Of a DNA stretch of 13,307 nt, positions 1 through 7,618 are shown piece by piece. Both the position numbers and the translations under genes were made by a program. The notes under the pieces are model-generated. The model saw only the letters and a list, made by a program, of their open reading frames with translations, was not told the origin of the DNA and did no database searches. The DNA comes from Phycisphaerales bacterium. Its GTDB lineage: Bacteria > Pseudomonadota > Gammaproteobacteria > Competibacterales > Competibacteraceae. Position 1 is the stretch's first letter. Every line of letters starts with the position of its first letter. The stretch spans positions 1 through 13,307 of the forward strand of contig JACSSB010000271.1 in the NCBI GenBank assembly GCA_014879435.1. The letters are read 5' to 3'.

Positions 1-381
1 AATGAAGCCCGCTTGATGCGGCTTCTCGATCAGGATCGCGCTGAACACGCGACCGAACGCCAAGCCATCGCCAGCGAGCGTCAGGAATGGAAAAATCGGG
101 AGGCCAATTGGCGCATTCAACTGGAAACCCAGCGTCGGGAAAATATCGAGATCCGCGCCGCTTTGGCCACCGTCGAAGAGCGCCTGCGTGTGCGGGATAC
201 CGAGCTACGGCAGTCCCGCACTGCCCTAGCCACTGTCGAGACTCGCTACGGCGACATGGCAAGGGCCACTGATGCTTTACGCAATGAATTGAGAATGGCG
301 CTGGCCGTCCAGAATCGTCCACAACTCCAGCCCCTCGGTTCGCTCAAAACCGAATCTGGAACCCCACCAGAATCCGAGTGA
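1..381 (+). CDS. Coiled-coil protein, C-terminal fragment (5' end outside window)
   Basis: The reading frame is open from base 1 and ends at TGA 379-381, so only the last 126 residues are visible. They are almost entirely charged and helical, rich in Glu, Arg, Gln and Ala, with heptad-like spacing as in a long coiled coil, followed by a disordered Pro/Ser/Glu tail of about 20 residues. A ten-residue block (RAALATVEER, then RTALATVETR) recurs 21 residues apart, which is exactly three heptads. No enzymatic motif is visible. Long helical tails like this occur in KfrA-type DNA-binding proteins and in many structural proteins, but the N-terminal domain that would decide is outside the window. A TTG/ATG at 13-18 could pass for a start but lacks a ribosome-binding site, and the open frame upstream argues for truncation. 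Function unknown. Confidence 0.6.
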   Translation, partial: NEARLMRLLDQDRAEHATERQAIASERQEWKNREANWRIQLETQRRENIEIRAALATVEERLRVRDTELRQSRTALATVETRYGDMARATDALRNELRMALAVQNRPQLQPLGSLKTESGTPPESE

Positions 382-496
382 TTCGCTTGCTGTTTATCAT
401 TGAAAAAAAAGCCACTAAAATTATTGGATTTTTAGTCGATATAACTAAAAAATAAAAATATCCCGCTTACATCGCACCAAAGAGGATCTCAAGATC
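382..496 (+). promoter_or_regulatory. AT-rich leader and probable promoter region of the ior-liv-paaK operon
   Basis: This 115-base gap precedes the first gene of a long same-strand gene string and is far more AT-rich than its surroundings, notably at 400-462. That makes it the natural place for the operon promoter. A TTGAAA (400-405) and several A/T hexamers are present, but no -35/-10 pair with good spacing stands out, so no exact promoter is called. A purine-rich AGAGGA at 481-486 lies 10 bases before the iorA ATG and is a good ribosome-binding site. The segment also carries the alternating heptamers listed separately. Confidence 0.4.
414..450. repeat. Three alternating copies of heptamer ACTAAAA / TTTTAGT
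   Basis: ACTAAAA occurs at 414-420, its exact complement TTTTAGT at 430-436, and ACTAAAA again at 444-450. The middle copy can pair with either neighbour (7-bp stems, loops of 9 and 7 bases). This could be an operator for a dimeric regulator, two mutually exclusive weak hairpins, or a chance product of AT-rich sequence. No T-tract typical of an intrinsic terminator follows directly. Confidence 0.35.
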
Positions 497-2365
497 ATGA
501 ATGCCGTGGTTCAAGCCCAGGCTGAAAGCCGTCACCTGCTCTCGGGCAATGAAGCGGTAGCGCGTGCCGCTTGGGAAGCCGGTGTCCGCGTCGCTGCTGC
601 CTATCCAGGAACCCCTGCCACCGAAATCCTGGAAAATATTGCACTTTATCCCGACCTATATTCGGAATGGTCGGTGAACGAGAAGGTCGCGGTGGAAGTA
701 GCCATCGGCGCATCGCTGGCCGGATCGCGCGCCTTGGCAGCGATGAAACATGTGGGCATGAACGTCGCTTCGGATGCCTTTATGACCCAATCGCTGGCCG
801 GTGTGGTCGGCGGTCTGGTCATCGTGGTCGCCGATGATGTCGGCTTATCCTCATCGCAAAACGAACAAGATTCCCGCTATTGGGGCCGCTTCGGCCACAT
901 GCCGATCCTGGAACCGGCTGATTCCCAGGAAGCCTACGAGATGGTCAAGTATGCATTCGACCTCTCCGAGGCTTACGAAACCCCCGTGATCGTCCGCATG
1001 ACCACCCGTGTTTGCCATGTCAAGGCCATGGTGGTGGTGGAAGGCGAACGGATCGAACGCCCCGTCCCCGGTTTTCAAAAGAATCCCCGACGTTGGGTGA
1101 TGACTCCAGCCAACGCCAAGCCGCGCCTGCCGCTGATGCACCAGCGCGACCAAACGCTCCGGGAAGCCAGCGAAGCCAGCAATCTCAATATCCTCTCAAC
1201 CGGTAGCGACCGTCGGATCGGTTTTATCACCTCTGGTCCCGCGTTCATGCATGTCCGCGAAACCTTCCCAAATGCGCCGGTGCTGAAGCTGGGTCTCAGT
1301 CACCCCGCTCCTCTCGATAAAATCCGTAGCTTTGCCTCGCAAGTCGATACGCTGGTGGTGGTCGAGGAGACCGAGCCGCTGCTGGAAACCGAAATTCGTG
1401 CGGCGGGCTTGGAGGTGCACGGCAAGGATATCTTGCCGCGTTTCGGCGAACTCGCCCCCAGCGTATTGCGCCCCGCCATCAAGGCCCTGCTCGGTGAAAC
1501 GCATGAAACCGCCACTCGTTCGCAGGCTGAGCTATTCCCGCGCCCCCCGACTATGTGCGCCTCTTGTCCGCACCTTGGCCCCTACTTCGCCCTCTCCCAC
1601 ATTCGTAATCTCAACATCATCGGTGATATTGGCTGTTATACCCTTGGTGCAGGCCATCCCTGGAATGCGTTGGATACCTGCATCAGCATGGGCGCATCGC
1701 TGAGCATGGCCCACGGCATGGATAAAGGGCGCGGTGATTCTGATGAGAAGAAAAATATCGTGGCGGTTATCGGCGACTCTACTTTTCTGCATATGGGGAT
1801 GCAGGGTCTGCTGAACATGATTTACAACCGAGGCAACGTCACTGTGCTGTTGCTGGATAACCGCTCGGTCGGCATGACTGGCGGCCAGGAAAATCCAGGT
1901 ACCGGCGAGGACTTGCACGGCCTACCCGCTCCTCGGGTCGATTTCGCCAAACTGGCCGAAGCGCTGGGTGTCCGCCCCGAGCGCATCCGCATGGTCGATC
2001 CCTATGAATTGCCGACCATGGTCAAGTTGGTGCGGGAAGAAACCAAGATGGAGGAACCCTCGGTCATCATCACCAACCGTCCCTGCTCGCTCACCGACCG
2101 CTTCGAGCGCTTGCGGGCATACACAGTGCTGGATGATCAATGCACCGGCTGCGGCAATTGCATCGACTTAGGCTGTCCGGCCATCACTGTCGCCCGCCGC
2201 GAAACCGTCACCGCCAAGAGCGGTAAGAGCAAAGAGTTGGTGTTCGCCCAGATCGATCCCAATACCTGCACCGGTTGCCATATGTGCGTCGAAACCTGCG
2301 CACCGGAGGCGATTGTCCAACCGGAGCCGCAAAAGCGCGTTATTCGGATTCACACCCATGCTTGA
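497..2365 (+). CDS. iorA: Indolepyruvate ferredoxin oxidoreductase, alpha subunit
   Basis: Catalytic subunit (622 aa, normal for the family) of the oxygen-sensitive enzyme that oxidatively decarboxylates arylpyruvates (indolepyruvate, phenylpyruvate, hydroxyphenylpyruvate) with CoA to arylacetyl-CoA, passing electrons to ferredoxin. The N-terminal pyruvate:ferredoxin-oxidoreductase-type domain has the family motif YPGTP at residues 36-40. A CASC pair (354-357) precedes the thiamine-diphosphate domain, whose Mg/TPP motif runs from GDS (426-428) to LDN (453-455). The C-terminus is a two-cluster ferredoxin domain: C549-C552-C555-C560, with one extra residue before the last Cys, and C591-C594-C597-C601, giving two predicted [4Fe-4S] clusters. 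The start is the ATG with AGAGGA 10 bases upstream. The gene overlaps iorB by 8 bp, implying translational coupling and 1:1 subunits. It acts in the cytoplasm, probably under low oxygen. Confidence 0.96.
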   Translation: MNAVVQAQAESRHLLSGNEAVARAAWEAGVRVAAAYPGTPATEILENIALYPDLYSEWSVNEKVAVEVAIGASLAGSRALAAMKHVGMNVASDAFMTQSLAGVVGGLVIVVADDVGLSSSQNEQDSRYWGRFGHMPILEPADSQEAYEMVKYAFDLSEAYETPVIVRMTTRVCHVKAMVVVEGERIERPVPGFQKNPRRWVMTPANAKPRLPLMHQRDQTLREASEASNLNILSTGSDRRIGFITSGPAFMHVRETFPNAPVLKLGLSHPAPLDKIRSFASQVDTLVVVEETEPLLETEIRAAGLEVHGKDILPRFGELAPSVLRPAIKALLGETHETATRSQAELFPRPPTMCASCPHLGPYFALSHIRNLNIIGDIGCYTLGAGHPWNALDTCISMGASLSMAHGMDKGRGDSDEKKNIVAVIGDSTFLHMGMQGLLNMIYNRGNVTVLLLDNRSVGMTGGQENPGTGEDLHGLPAPRVDFAKLAEALGVRPERIRMVDPYELPTMVKLVREETKMEEPSVIITNRPCSLTDRFERLRAYTVLDDQCTGCGNCIDLGCPAITVARRETVTAKSGKSKELVFAQIDPNTCTGCHMCVETCAPEAIVQPEPQKRVIRIHTHA

Positions 2366-2975
2366 CAGAATTACCAATATCCTCGTGGTGGGCATCGGCG
2401 GCCAAGGCGTCATGACCGCCGCCGAAATGCTGGCTCGCACCGCGCTCAATCAAGGTTATGACGTCAAGAAAACCGAAGTGGCTGGCATGGCCCAGCGCGG
2501 TGGCGTGGTGTCTTCGCATATTCGCTTCGGACCCAAGGTCTACTCGCCGCAGATCGATGCTGGTGATGCGGATCTCCTGATCGGCTTCGAAGTGGCCGAA
2601 GCCTTGCGCTGGTTGCCGCATCTGCGCCCAACCGGCGTGGCCATGGTCAATACCCTGCGAATTGCACCGCCCATCGTGTCGGCGGGCCTTTTCAATTATC
2701 CCGATGATCCCATCGGTGAGCTGATGGCGACCGGTATTGAGGTTCATGCCTTCGATGCCGGAGCCATCGCCGAAGAATTGGGTAATGCCAAGCTGGTGAA
2801 CACCATTATGCTGGGTGCGATCAGTGATCACCTGCCCTTTCCGGCCGAGATTCTCAAAATCAACATCGTCGAAGGTTTTCGCGCTTACAAACCCAAACTG
2901 GCCGAGGTCAATGCGCAAGCTTTTGACGCTGGCCGGAACGCCGGTCATATCAAGGCACCCCTCGGCGCCCGCTAA
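2358..2975 (+). CDS. iorB: Indolepyruvate ferredoxin oxidoreductase, beta subunit
   Basis: Gamma-domain-type subunit (205 aa) that pairs with IorA. The N-terminus shows the nucleotide-fold motif GIGGQGV (residues 12-18), and the family signature VAGMAQRGG follows at 41-49. Both are typical of the pyruvate/ketoisovalerate oxidoreductase catalytic-gamma domain. The chosen ATG (2358-2360) lies inside the end of iorA, with an 8-bp overlap to the iorA stop at 2363-2365. The resulting N-terminus, a short MLDR leader then the first beta strand, fits the family. An earlier in-frame start at 2313 would add 15 residues that only mirror iorA coding sequence. Length is normal and no motif is missing. A 41-base AT-rich gap separates it from the importer genes. 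Confidence 0.95.
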   Translation: MLDRITNILVVGIGGQGVMTAAEMLARTALNQGYDVKKTEVAGMAQRGGVVSSHIRFGPKVYSPQIDAGDADLLIGFEVAEALRWLPHLRPTGVAMVNTLRIAPPIVSAGLFNYPDDPIGELMATGIEVHAFDAGAIAEELGNAKLVNTIMLGAISDHLPFPAEILKINIVEGFRAYKPKLAEVNAQAFDAGRNAGHIKAPLGAR

Positions 2976-3016
2976 GTAAAAATATATTAATAATCATAAT
3001 GATAGGTGATTAAGTC
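2976..3016 (+). promoter_or_regulatory. AT-rich leader before the binding-protein gene
   Basis: A 41-base gap made mostly of A and T, interrupting otherwise near-zero spacing in the operon. A good ribosome-binding site AGGTGA (3004-3009) lies 7 bases before the ATG. TATATT (2983-2988) resembles a -10 box, but no matching -35 is seen upstream in the iorB end. The leader may boost translation of the periplasmic protein, which is usually needed in excess over its membrane partners, or hold a weak internal promoter. It shares TAAAAATAT with the iorA leader. Confidence 0.3.
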
Positions 3017-4156
3017 ATGCGACGGTTGCTAAAAGTTTTTGGAGTGGTATCGCTGTTATTGGCCGGAATCGGTCTTGCTCATGCTGCCGATCCCATCAAA
3101 ATCGGCTCTTTCCTGACCGTGACCGGACCTGCTTCATTTCTCGGCGACCCCGAGTTGAAAACCTTGCAGATGTACATCGAGGATCTGAATGCCAAGGGTG
3201 GCGTCAATGGCCGCAAAATCGAATTGATTCACTACGATACTGGGGGAAATACCAAGGATGCGGTCAACTTCGTCAAGCGCCTGATTAAAAGTGATAATGT
3301 CGATGTGTTGATTGGAGGTACCACCACTGGCGACACCATGGCGGTCATTCCCAATGTCGAAAAGGAAGGAATCCCGTTTATTTCCTTGGCGGGCGCGGTG
3401 GAAATCATCGAGCCGGTCAAGAAATGGGTATTTAAGGTACCGCACACTGATCGCATGGCTGCGGCCAAAATCCTGGGGGATATACGCAAGCGCGGTCTGA
3501 GCAAGGTCGCGCTGATCACCGGTGATGGTGGTTTCGATAAGTCCGGTCGCACACAGGTTCTAGAACTGGCACCAAATTACGGTATCACCTTGGTCGCCGA
3601 TGAATCCTACGGCAACAAGGACACCGATATGACGACCCAGTTGACCAAAATTCGCTCATCGGGCGCGGAAGCCATCATCAATTTCGGCTTAGGCCAAGCC
3701 CCGGCCATCGTCACTAAGAACGTCAAGCAACTCGGTATTACCCTGCCGCTCTACCAATCTCACGGTGTCGCCTCCCAAACCTTCATCGATTTGGCCGGTG
3801 CAGCCGCCGAAGGCGTGCGTCTACCCGCCGCCGCTTTGGTCGTCGCCGAACAACTGCCCAACACCGACCCCCAAAAGCCGGTGCTATTGGCTTACAAAAA
3901 TAAATACGAAGCCAAATATGGCCCAGTGTCTACCTTCGGTGGCCATGCCTATGACGGTCTGATGATCACCGTGGCAGCCATTCAGCGTGCAGGCGGGACC
4001 GATAAGGCCAAAGTACGTGACGAGATCGAGAAAACTTCGGGTTTCATCGGTACTGCGGGCGTCTTCAATATGAGTCCAGAAGATCATATGGGGCTGAATC
4101 TGGACGCTTTCAAACTGGTGGAAATCCATAACGGCACCTGGAAAATCATCGAATAA
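3017..4156 (+). CDS. livK: Periplasmic substrate-binding protein of a branched-chain amino acid-type ABC importer
   Basis: Receptor (379 aa) of the HAAT-family importer encoded downstream. It begins with a classical signal peptide: MRRLLK, a hydrophobic core, and AHA before a predicted cut near residue 23. No lipobox Cys is visible, so it should be a free periplasmic protein. The mature part follows the Leu/Ile/Val-binding-protein fold (Peripla_BP_6), with the opening IKIGSFLTVTGPASFLG, then LNAKGGVNGRKIEL, and the second-lobe segment GHAYDG near residues 312-317. The family binds diverse ligands, including branched-chain and aromatic amino acids, amides, urea and aromatic acids, so the livK label states fold rather than ligand. 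Co-transcription with iorAB and paaK suggests an aromatic acid or aromatic amino acid ligand (inference). Start supported by AGGTGA 7 bases upstream. Confidence 0.9.
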   Translation: MRRLLKVFGVVSLLLAGIGLAHAADPIKIGSFLTVTGPASFLGDPELKTLQMYIEDLNAKGGVNGRKIELIHYDTGGNTKDAVNFVKRLIKSDNVDVLIGGTTTGDTMAVIPNVEKEGIPFISLAGAVEIIEPVKKWVFKVPHTDRMAAAKILGDIRKRGLSKVALITGDGGFDKSGRTQVLELAPNYGITLVADESYGNKDTDMTTQLTKIRSSGAEAIINFGLGQAPAIVTKNVKQLGITLPLYQSHGVASQTFIDLAGAAAEGVRLPAAALVVAEQLPNTDPQKPVLLAYKNKYEAKYGPVSTFGGHAYDGLMITVAAIQRAGGTDKAKVRDEIEKTSGFIGTAGVFNMSPEDHMGLNLDAFKLVEIHNGTWKIIE

Positions 4157-4165
4157 GCGCCGCTC

Positions 4166-5041
4166 ATGCCTGAGCAGCTATTCCAATTCCTGGTAACCGG
4201 GATCACGGTCGGTTCCTTGTATGCTTTGGTAGGACTCGGCTTTGCCCTGATCTATAACGCATCCGATGTCGTCAACTTCGCCCAGGGCGAGTTTGTCATG
4301 TTGGGAGCGATGGCCGCCATTGCCCTGCAAAACGCCGGTTTCCCACTCTTCCTGGCCGCCATCGTAGCGACCTTGCTGACGGTTGGCGTCGGTCTGCTGC
4401 TGGAACGCTTCGCGATTGAACCAGCGGTCGGCGCATCGGTGGTTAGCACCATCATCATCACCATCGGTGCGGCGATTTTCCTACGCGGAGTGGCCTTGTT
4501 GCTTTGGGGCAAGGATTTTTATGCCCTACCGCCTTTTAGCGGTGATACTCCCATCCAACTCGGCGGGGCCACAGTGCTGCCGCAAAGTCTGTGGGTACTC
4601 GGTGTCACGGTCGTATTGGTCCTGTTGGTGCGTGCTTTTTTTAACCGCACCTTGCCAGGGAAAGCGCTGCTCGCTTGTTCCTATAACCGGGTCGCCGCCC
4701 AAGCCGTGGGTATCAATGTCAAAGTGATGTTGCGACTCGCTTACGGCCTCTCCGCCGGTTTGGGTGCGTTGGCCGGTATTTTGATCGCGCCCATTACCTT
4801 TAGCTCTTACGAAGCCGGTGTCATGCTTGGCCTGAAAGGCTTTTCCGCCGCCATCGTCGGCGGCATCGGTAACCCGATGGGCGCGGTGGCTGGGGGTTTG
4901 TTGCTGGGTGTGCTCGAAGCACTCGGCGCGGGCTTCATATCTTCTGGATACAAGGACGCCATCGCTTTCCTATTCGTGCTGATGGTGCTGTTTTTTGAGC
5001 CGACCGGTTTATTCGGCCACAAAAGCGCGGAACGGGTGTAA
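4166..5041 (+). CDS. livH: ABC importer permease, LivH type
   Basis: First inner-membrane permease (291 aa) of the HAAT importer. The protein is almost wholly hydrophobic, with about eight predicted membrane segments. It carries the LivH signature near residues 25-43 (GFALIYNASDVVNFAQGE) and the cytoplasmic coupling loop GLKGFSAAIVGGIGNPMGA around residues 222-240, which docks onto the ATPases. It pairs with LivM to form the channel. It starts 9 bases after livK and ends 3 bases before livM, so it is clearly co-transcribed. No strong Shine-Dalgarno is seen before its ATG, consistent with translational coupling. Length and motifs are normal. Confidence 0.93.
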   Translation: MPEQLFQFLVTGITVGSLYALVGLGFALIYNASDVVNFAQGEFVMLGAMAAIALQNAGFPLFLAAIVATLLTVGVGLLLERFAIEPAVGASVVSTIIITIGAAIFLRGVALLLWGKDFYALPPFSGDTPIQLGGATVLPQSLWVLGVTVVLVLLVRAFFNRTLPGKALLACSYNRVAAQAVGINVKVMLRLAYGLSAGLGALAGILIAPITFSSYEAGVMLGLKGFSAAIVGGIGNPMGAVAGGLLLGVLEALGAGFISSGYKDAIAFLFVLMVLFFEPTGLFGHKSAERV

Positions 5042-5044
5042 GCG

Positions 5045-6013
5045 ATGCGGCTAGCCGGTTTTTATATATTCGCGGCGGTAGTGGCTTTGCTTCCCGTACT
5101 GTTCCCTGATAATTATTTCGTCGTCGTGGTCGGCACGTCTGCCGGACTGCATGTCATCTTAGCAGTCGGCCTCAACCTGCTGATCGGTTACGCCGGCCAA
5201 ATCTCCCTCGGTCATGCCGCATTCTTTGGTTTGGGTGCCTACGCTTCCGCCATTCTTAGCACCCGTTTTGATTGGCCCTCGCTCCTGGCATTGGTCGCTG
5301 GCTTGATCGCTGCTGGCTTGATCGCCTGGGTATTTGCTCGACCGATTCTGCGTCTGCGTGGTCATTATCTGGCGATGGCGACCCTCGGTTTTGGCATCAT
5401 CGCGCATGTCATCATGGTGCAAGCCACGCAATGGACCGGTGGACCCGATGGCTTGGCCGGTATCCCGCCGCTGAATCTCCTGGGTTGGCAAGTCGATGGT
5501 GATTTGCAATGGTACGGCGTCATCGCGGCGGCCATGTTGTTAGTGGTCTGGCTATCGCTCAATCTGGTCGATTCTCAGGTCGGGCGCGCTTTGCGGGCGG
5601 TGCACGGCTCGGAATTCGCCGCACGGATGATGGGTATCGATACCGCTCGCACCAAAACCCAAGCCTTCGTCGTTTCTGCGGTATTCGCTGCGTTTGCCGG
5701 TAGCCTGTTCGCCCATCAACAGGCTTTTGTGAGTCCCGATTCCTTCAATCTCACCGTTTCCGTTGAGCTGGTCACCATGGTGGTTTTGGGTGGTTTGGCC
5801 TCCACTTTCGGTGCGGTCTGCGGTGCCATCGCCTTGACCTTGCTCCAACAGGGTTTGGTGGTGTTCGAGGATTACGAGATGCTGATTCACGGCGCATTAC
5901 TGATGGCGGTGATGATCTTCATGCCACAAGGTTTGTTCGTAGGTTTGACTCAAGCCGCGCATCGCTTGGGATCGACCCTGGCGCGCTCTAAGTTTCGACG
6001 GTCATTGGATTGA
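5045..6013 (+). CDS. livM: ABC importer permease, LivM type
   Basis: Second inner-membrane permease (322 aa). The LivM hallmark LNLLIGYAGQISLGHAAF is at residues 43-60, and the coupling loop VVLGGLASTFGAVCGA lies near residues 242-257. About eight to nine hydrophobic segments are visible, ending in a basic cytoplasmic tail (RSKFRRS). E. coli LivM is longer because of an N-terminal extension. This shorter form is common in other proteobacterial HAAT systems. It lies 3 bases after livH and 4 bases before livG. Together with LivH it should form the heterodimeric pore for the LivK-delivered substrate. Confidence 0.93.
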   Translation: MRLAGFYIFAAVVALLPVLFPDNYFVVVVGTSAGLHVILAVGLNLLIGYAGQISLGHAAFFGLGAYASAILSTRFDWPSLLALVAGLIAAGLIAWVFARPILRLRGHYLAMATLGFGIIAHVIMVQATQWTGGPDGLAGIPPLNLLGWQVDGDLQWYGVIAAAMLLVVWLSLNLVDSQVGRALRAVHGSEFAARMMGIDTARTKTQAFVVSAVFAAFAGSLFAHQQAFVSPDSFNLTVSVELVTMVVLGGLASTFGAVCGAIALTLLQQGLVVFEDYEMLIHGALLMAVMIFMPQGLFVGLTQAAHRLGSTLARSKFRRSLD

Positions 6014-6017
6014 TCCT

Positions 6018-6836
6018 ATGACTGCCATGATCGCCCCTCTGCCGCTATCCTCTACCCCTGCATCGCCCTTGCTGGCGGTGACGGGTCTGGAACAAAGTTT
6101 TGGCGGCGTCATGGCGCTGGCGGGTGTGAGCTTTCAGGTAGCAGAAGGACTCGTCTACGCTGTCATCGGCCCCAATGGTGCGGGCAAGACCACTCTATTC
6201 AATGCCCTGTGCGGCTTTTATCAACCTTCCAGCGGTTCGATCCGTTTTACCGAGCGCGAGTTATTAGGTTTGCCAACGCATCGGATCGCCGCCTGTGGTA
6301 TCGCCCGGACTTTTCAGAATCTGCAACTGTTCTTCAATATGACCGTGCTCGAAAATGTCATGGTTGGCTGCCATTTGCGTACCAAAACCTCTTTGTTCGC
6401 CGCCGCGCTGCGCCTGCCCAGAGTACGGCGCCAAGAGCAGCGTTTACGGGATTGGGCCATCGAGGCCCTGGAATTGTGCGAGCTGGCAGATCGTGCCACA
6501 CAGTCGGCGGGCACCCTGCCTTATGGATTGATGAAGCGGGTCGAAATCGCCCGTGCACTCGCCGCTAAACCGCGTTTGCTGTTGCTCGATGAGCCTGCAG
6601 CCGGACTCAATGACACTGAAACTTTGGCATTGCGTGATTTGATCACCCGCATTCGTGACAGCGGCGTCACCATCTTGCTGGTCGAGCACCACATGCCCTT
6701 AGTGATGGGCGTCTCCGACCGGCTGCTGGTGCTGGATTACGGCAGTGTGCTCGCCGAGGGAACTCCGGCGGAAATTCAGGCCGACCCACGAGTGGTCGCG
6801 GCCTATCTGGGGGGAGCGGTGAATTATGCCGTTTGA
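6018..6836 (+). CDS. livG: ABC importer ATPase, LivG type
   Basis: Cytoplasmic ATPase (272 aa) energising the importer together with LivF. Walker A is GPNGAGKT (51-58), the Q-loop is Q100 in RTFQNLQLF, Walker B is LLLLDEP (187-193), and the switch His is in VEHHM (222-226). The ABC signature reads LPYGLMKR (167-174) where LivG proteins usually have LSYGQQRR-like sequence. The Ser-to-Pro and Gln-to-Leu changes are unusual, but the Gly is kept and the gene is otherwise intact. An N-terminal extension of about 18 residues precedes the first strand. The end overlaps livF by 11 bp, indicating coupling. The typical C-terminal LivG tail (AEIQADPRVVAAYLGG) is present. Confidence 0.93.
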   Translation: MTAMIAPLPLSSTPASPLLAVTGLEQSFGGVMALAGVSFQVAEGLVYAVIGPNGAGKTTLFNALCGFYQPSSGSIRFTERELLGLPTHRIAACGIARTFQNLQLFFNMTVLENVMVGCHLRTKTSLFAAALRLPRVRRQEQRLRDWAIEALELCELADRATQSAGTLPYGLMKRVEIARALAAKPRLLLLDEPAAGLNDTETLALRDLITRIRDSGVTILLVEHHMPLVMGVSDRLLVLDYGSVLAEGTPAEIQADPRVVAAYLGGAVNYAV

Positions 6837-7587
6837 GACCTCCTCTACTCCTGCCGTACCAACCACTGGCGATGATCGTTTATTGGAAGTGGTTGGACTC
6901 AGTAGTCATTACGGCCCGGTGTGCGCCATTCATCAAGTCGATTTAAGTGTCGGTGCGGGCGAGTTGGTGGCGATTGTGGGGGGTAACGGCGCGGGTAAGA
7001 CCACCCTGCTCCACACTTTGTCCGGCTTACGTCCTATCAGCACTGGGCAGATTCGCTTCGATGGCCAGGACATCAGTCGTTGGTCGCCCCATCGCATCGT
7101 CGCTGCTGGTGTTTGTCAGGTGCTGGAAGGACGCCAAGTGTTTGCTTCGCTAAGCATCGAAGATAATCTCCGACTCGGTGGCTACCGCCAGCGCCACGAT
7201 CCGGTTTGGCTGCGCGCGCAACAAGAGCACGTTTATAGCCTGTTTCCGATTCTTGCCGAACGCCGCCAACAACTGGCAGGCACCTTATCGGGGGGGCAGC
7301 AACAGATGCTCGCCATCGGCCGTGCCTTGCTGGGTCGGCCGCGCCTGTTACTGCTCGACGAACCCTCGATGGGTTTGGCACCGCTCTTGGTCGAAGAGAT
7401 TTTTCGGGTGATTGTCGAATTGAATCGATGCGGCGTCACCATCCTGCTGGTCGAGCAGAATGCGCGTGCTGCCCTGGCTATCGCCGGGCGCGGCTACATT
7501 CTCGAAACCGGTCGTATCATCAAAACTGCCCAAGCAGCGGAATTGTTGGCTGACGACGACGTGCGCCGGGCCTATTTGGGTTATTGA
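6826..7587 (+). CDS. livF: ABC importer ATPase, LivF type
   Basis: Second cytoplasmic ATPase (253 aa) of the importer. It has Walker A GGNGAGKT (52-59), a canonical signature LSGGQ (154-158), Walker B LLLLDEP (174-180) and the LivF-typical VEQN in place of the switch His region (209-212). The usual VPEGR motif after the Q-loop strand appears as VLEGR (99-103), a Pro-to-Leu change. The C-terminus ends in the family-typical RRAYLGY. The start lies inside livG (11-bp overlap). The stop codon lies within a perfect 13-bp tandem duplication described separately. LivG and LivF are expected to form the ATPase heterodimer. Confidence 0.94.
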   Translation: MPFETSSTPAVPTTGDDRLLEVVGLSSHYGPVCAIHQVDLSVGAGELVAIVGGNGAGKTTLLHTLSGLRPISTGQIRFDGQDISRWSPHRIVAAGVCQVLEGRQVFASLSIEDNLRLGGYRQRHDPVWLRAQQEHVYSLFPILAERRQQLAGTLSGGQQQMLAIGRALLGRPRLLLLDEPSMGLAPLLVEEIFRVIVELNRCGVTILLVEQNARAALAIAGRGYILETGRIIKTAQAAELLADDDVRRAYLGY

Positions 7588-7601
7588 TTTGGGTTATTGA
7601 T
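7575..7601 (+). repeat. Perfect 13-bp tandem duplication across the livF stop codon
   Basis: TTTGGGTTATTGA at 7575-7587 is repeated exactly at 7588-7600, and one further base (T7601) continues the period. The first copy encodes the last residues and the TGA of livF. The second copy is untranslated spacer before the ribosome-binding site of the next gene. This looks like a recent slippage duplication that lengthened the intergenic gap from 18 to 31 bases without altering LivF. Confidence 0.85.
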
Positions 7602-7618
7602 GCGGAGGGAAGCAAGCC

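Noticed and set aside
485..496. Small GATC-loop-GATC dyad between the ribosome-binding site and the iorA ATG
   Set aside because: The stem is only four pairs, too weak to argue for translational control, and GATC is self-complementary by nature.
2313..2357. Upstream ATG start for iorB
   Set aside because: The added 15 residues lie wholly inside iorA, look out of place before the first strand of the fold, and a better ATG follows at 2358.
2340..2948. Long minus-strand frame (202 codons) opposite iorB
   Set aside because: It is antisense to a confidently identified gene, His/Gly/Gln-rich as expected for a shadow frame, and shows no recognisable domain.
2995..3000. CATAAT as a -10 promoter box for livK
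   Set aside because: Transcription would start at or inside the ribosome-binding site, and no -35 box is present.
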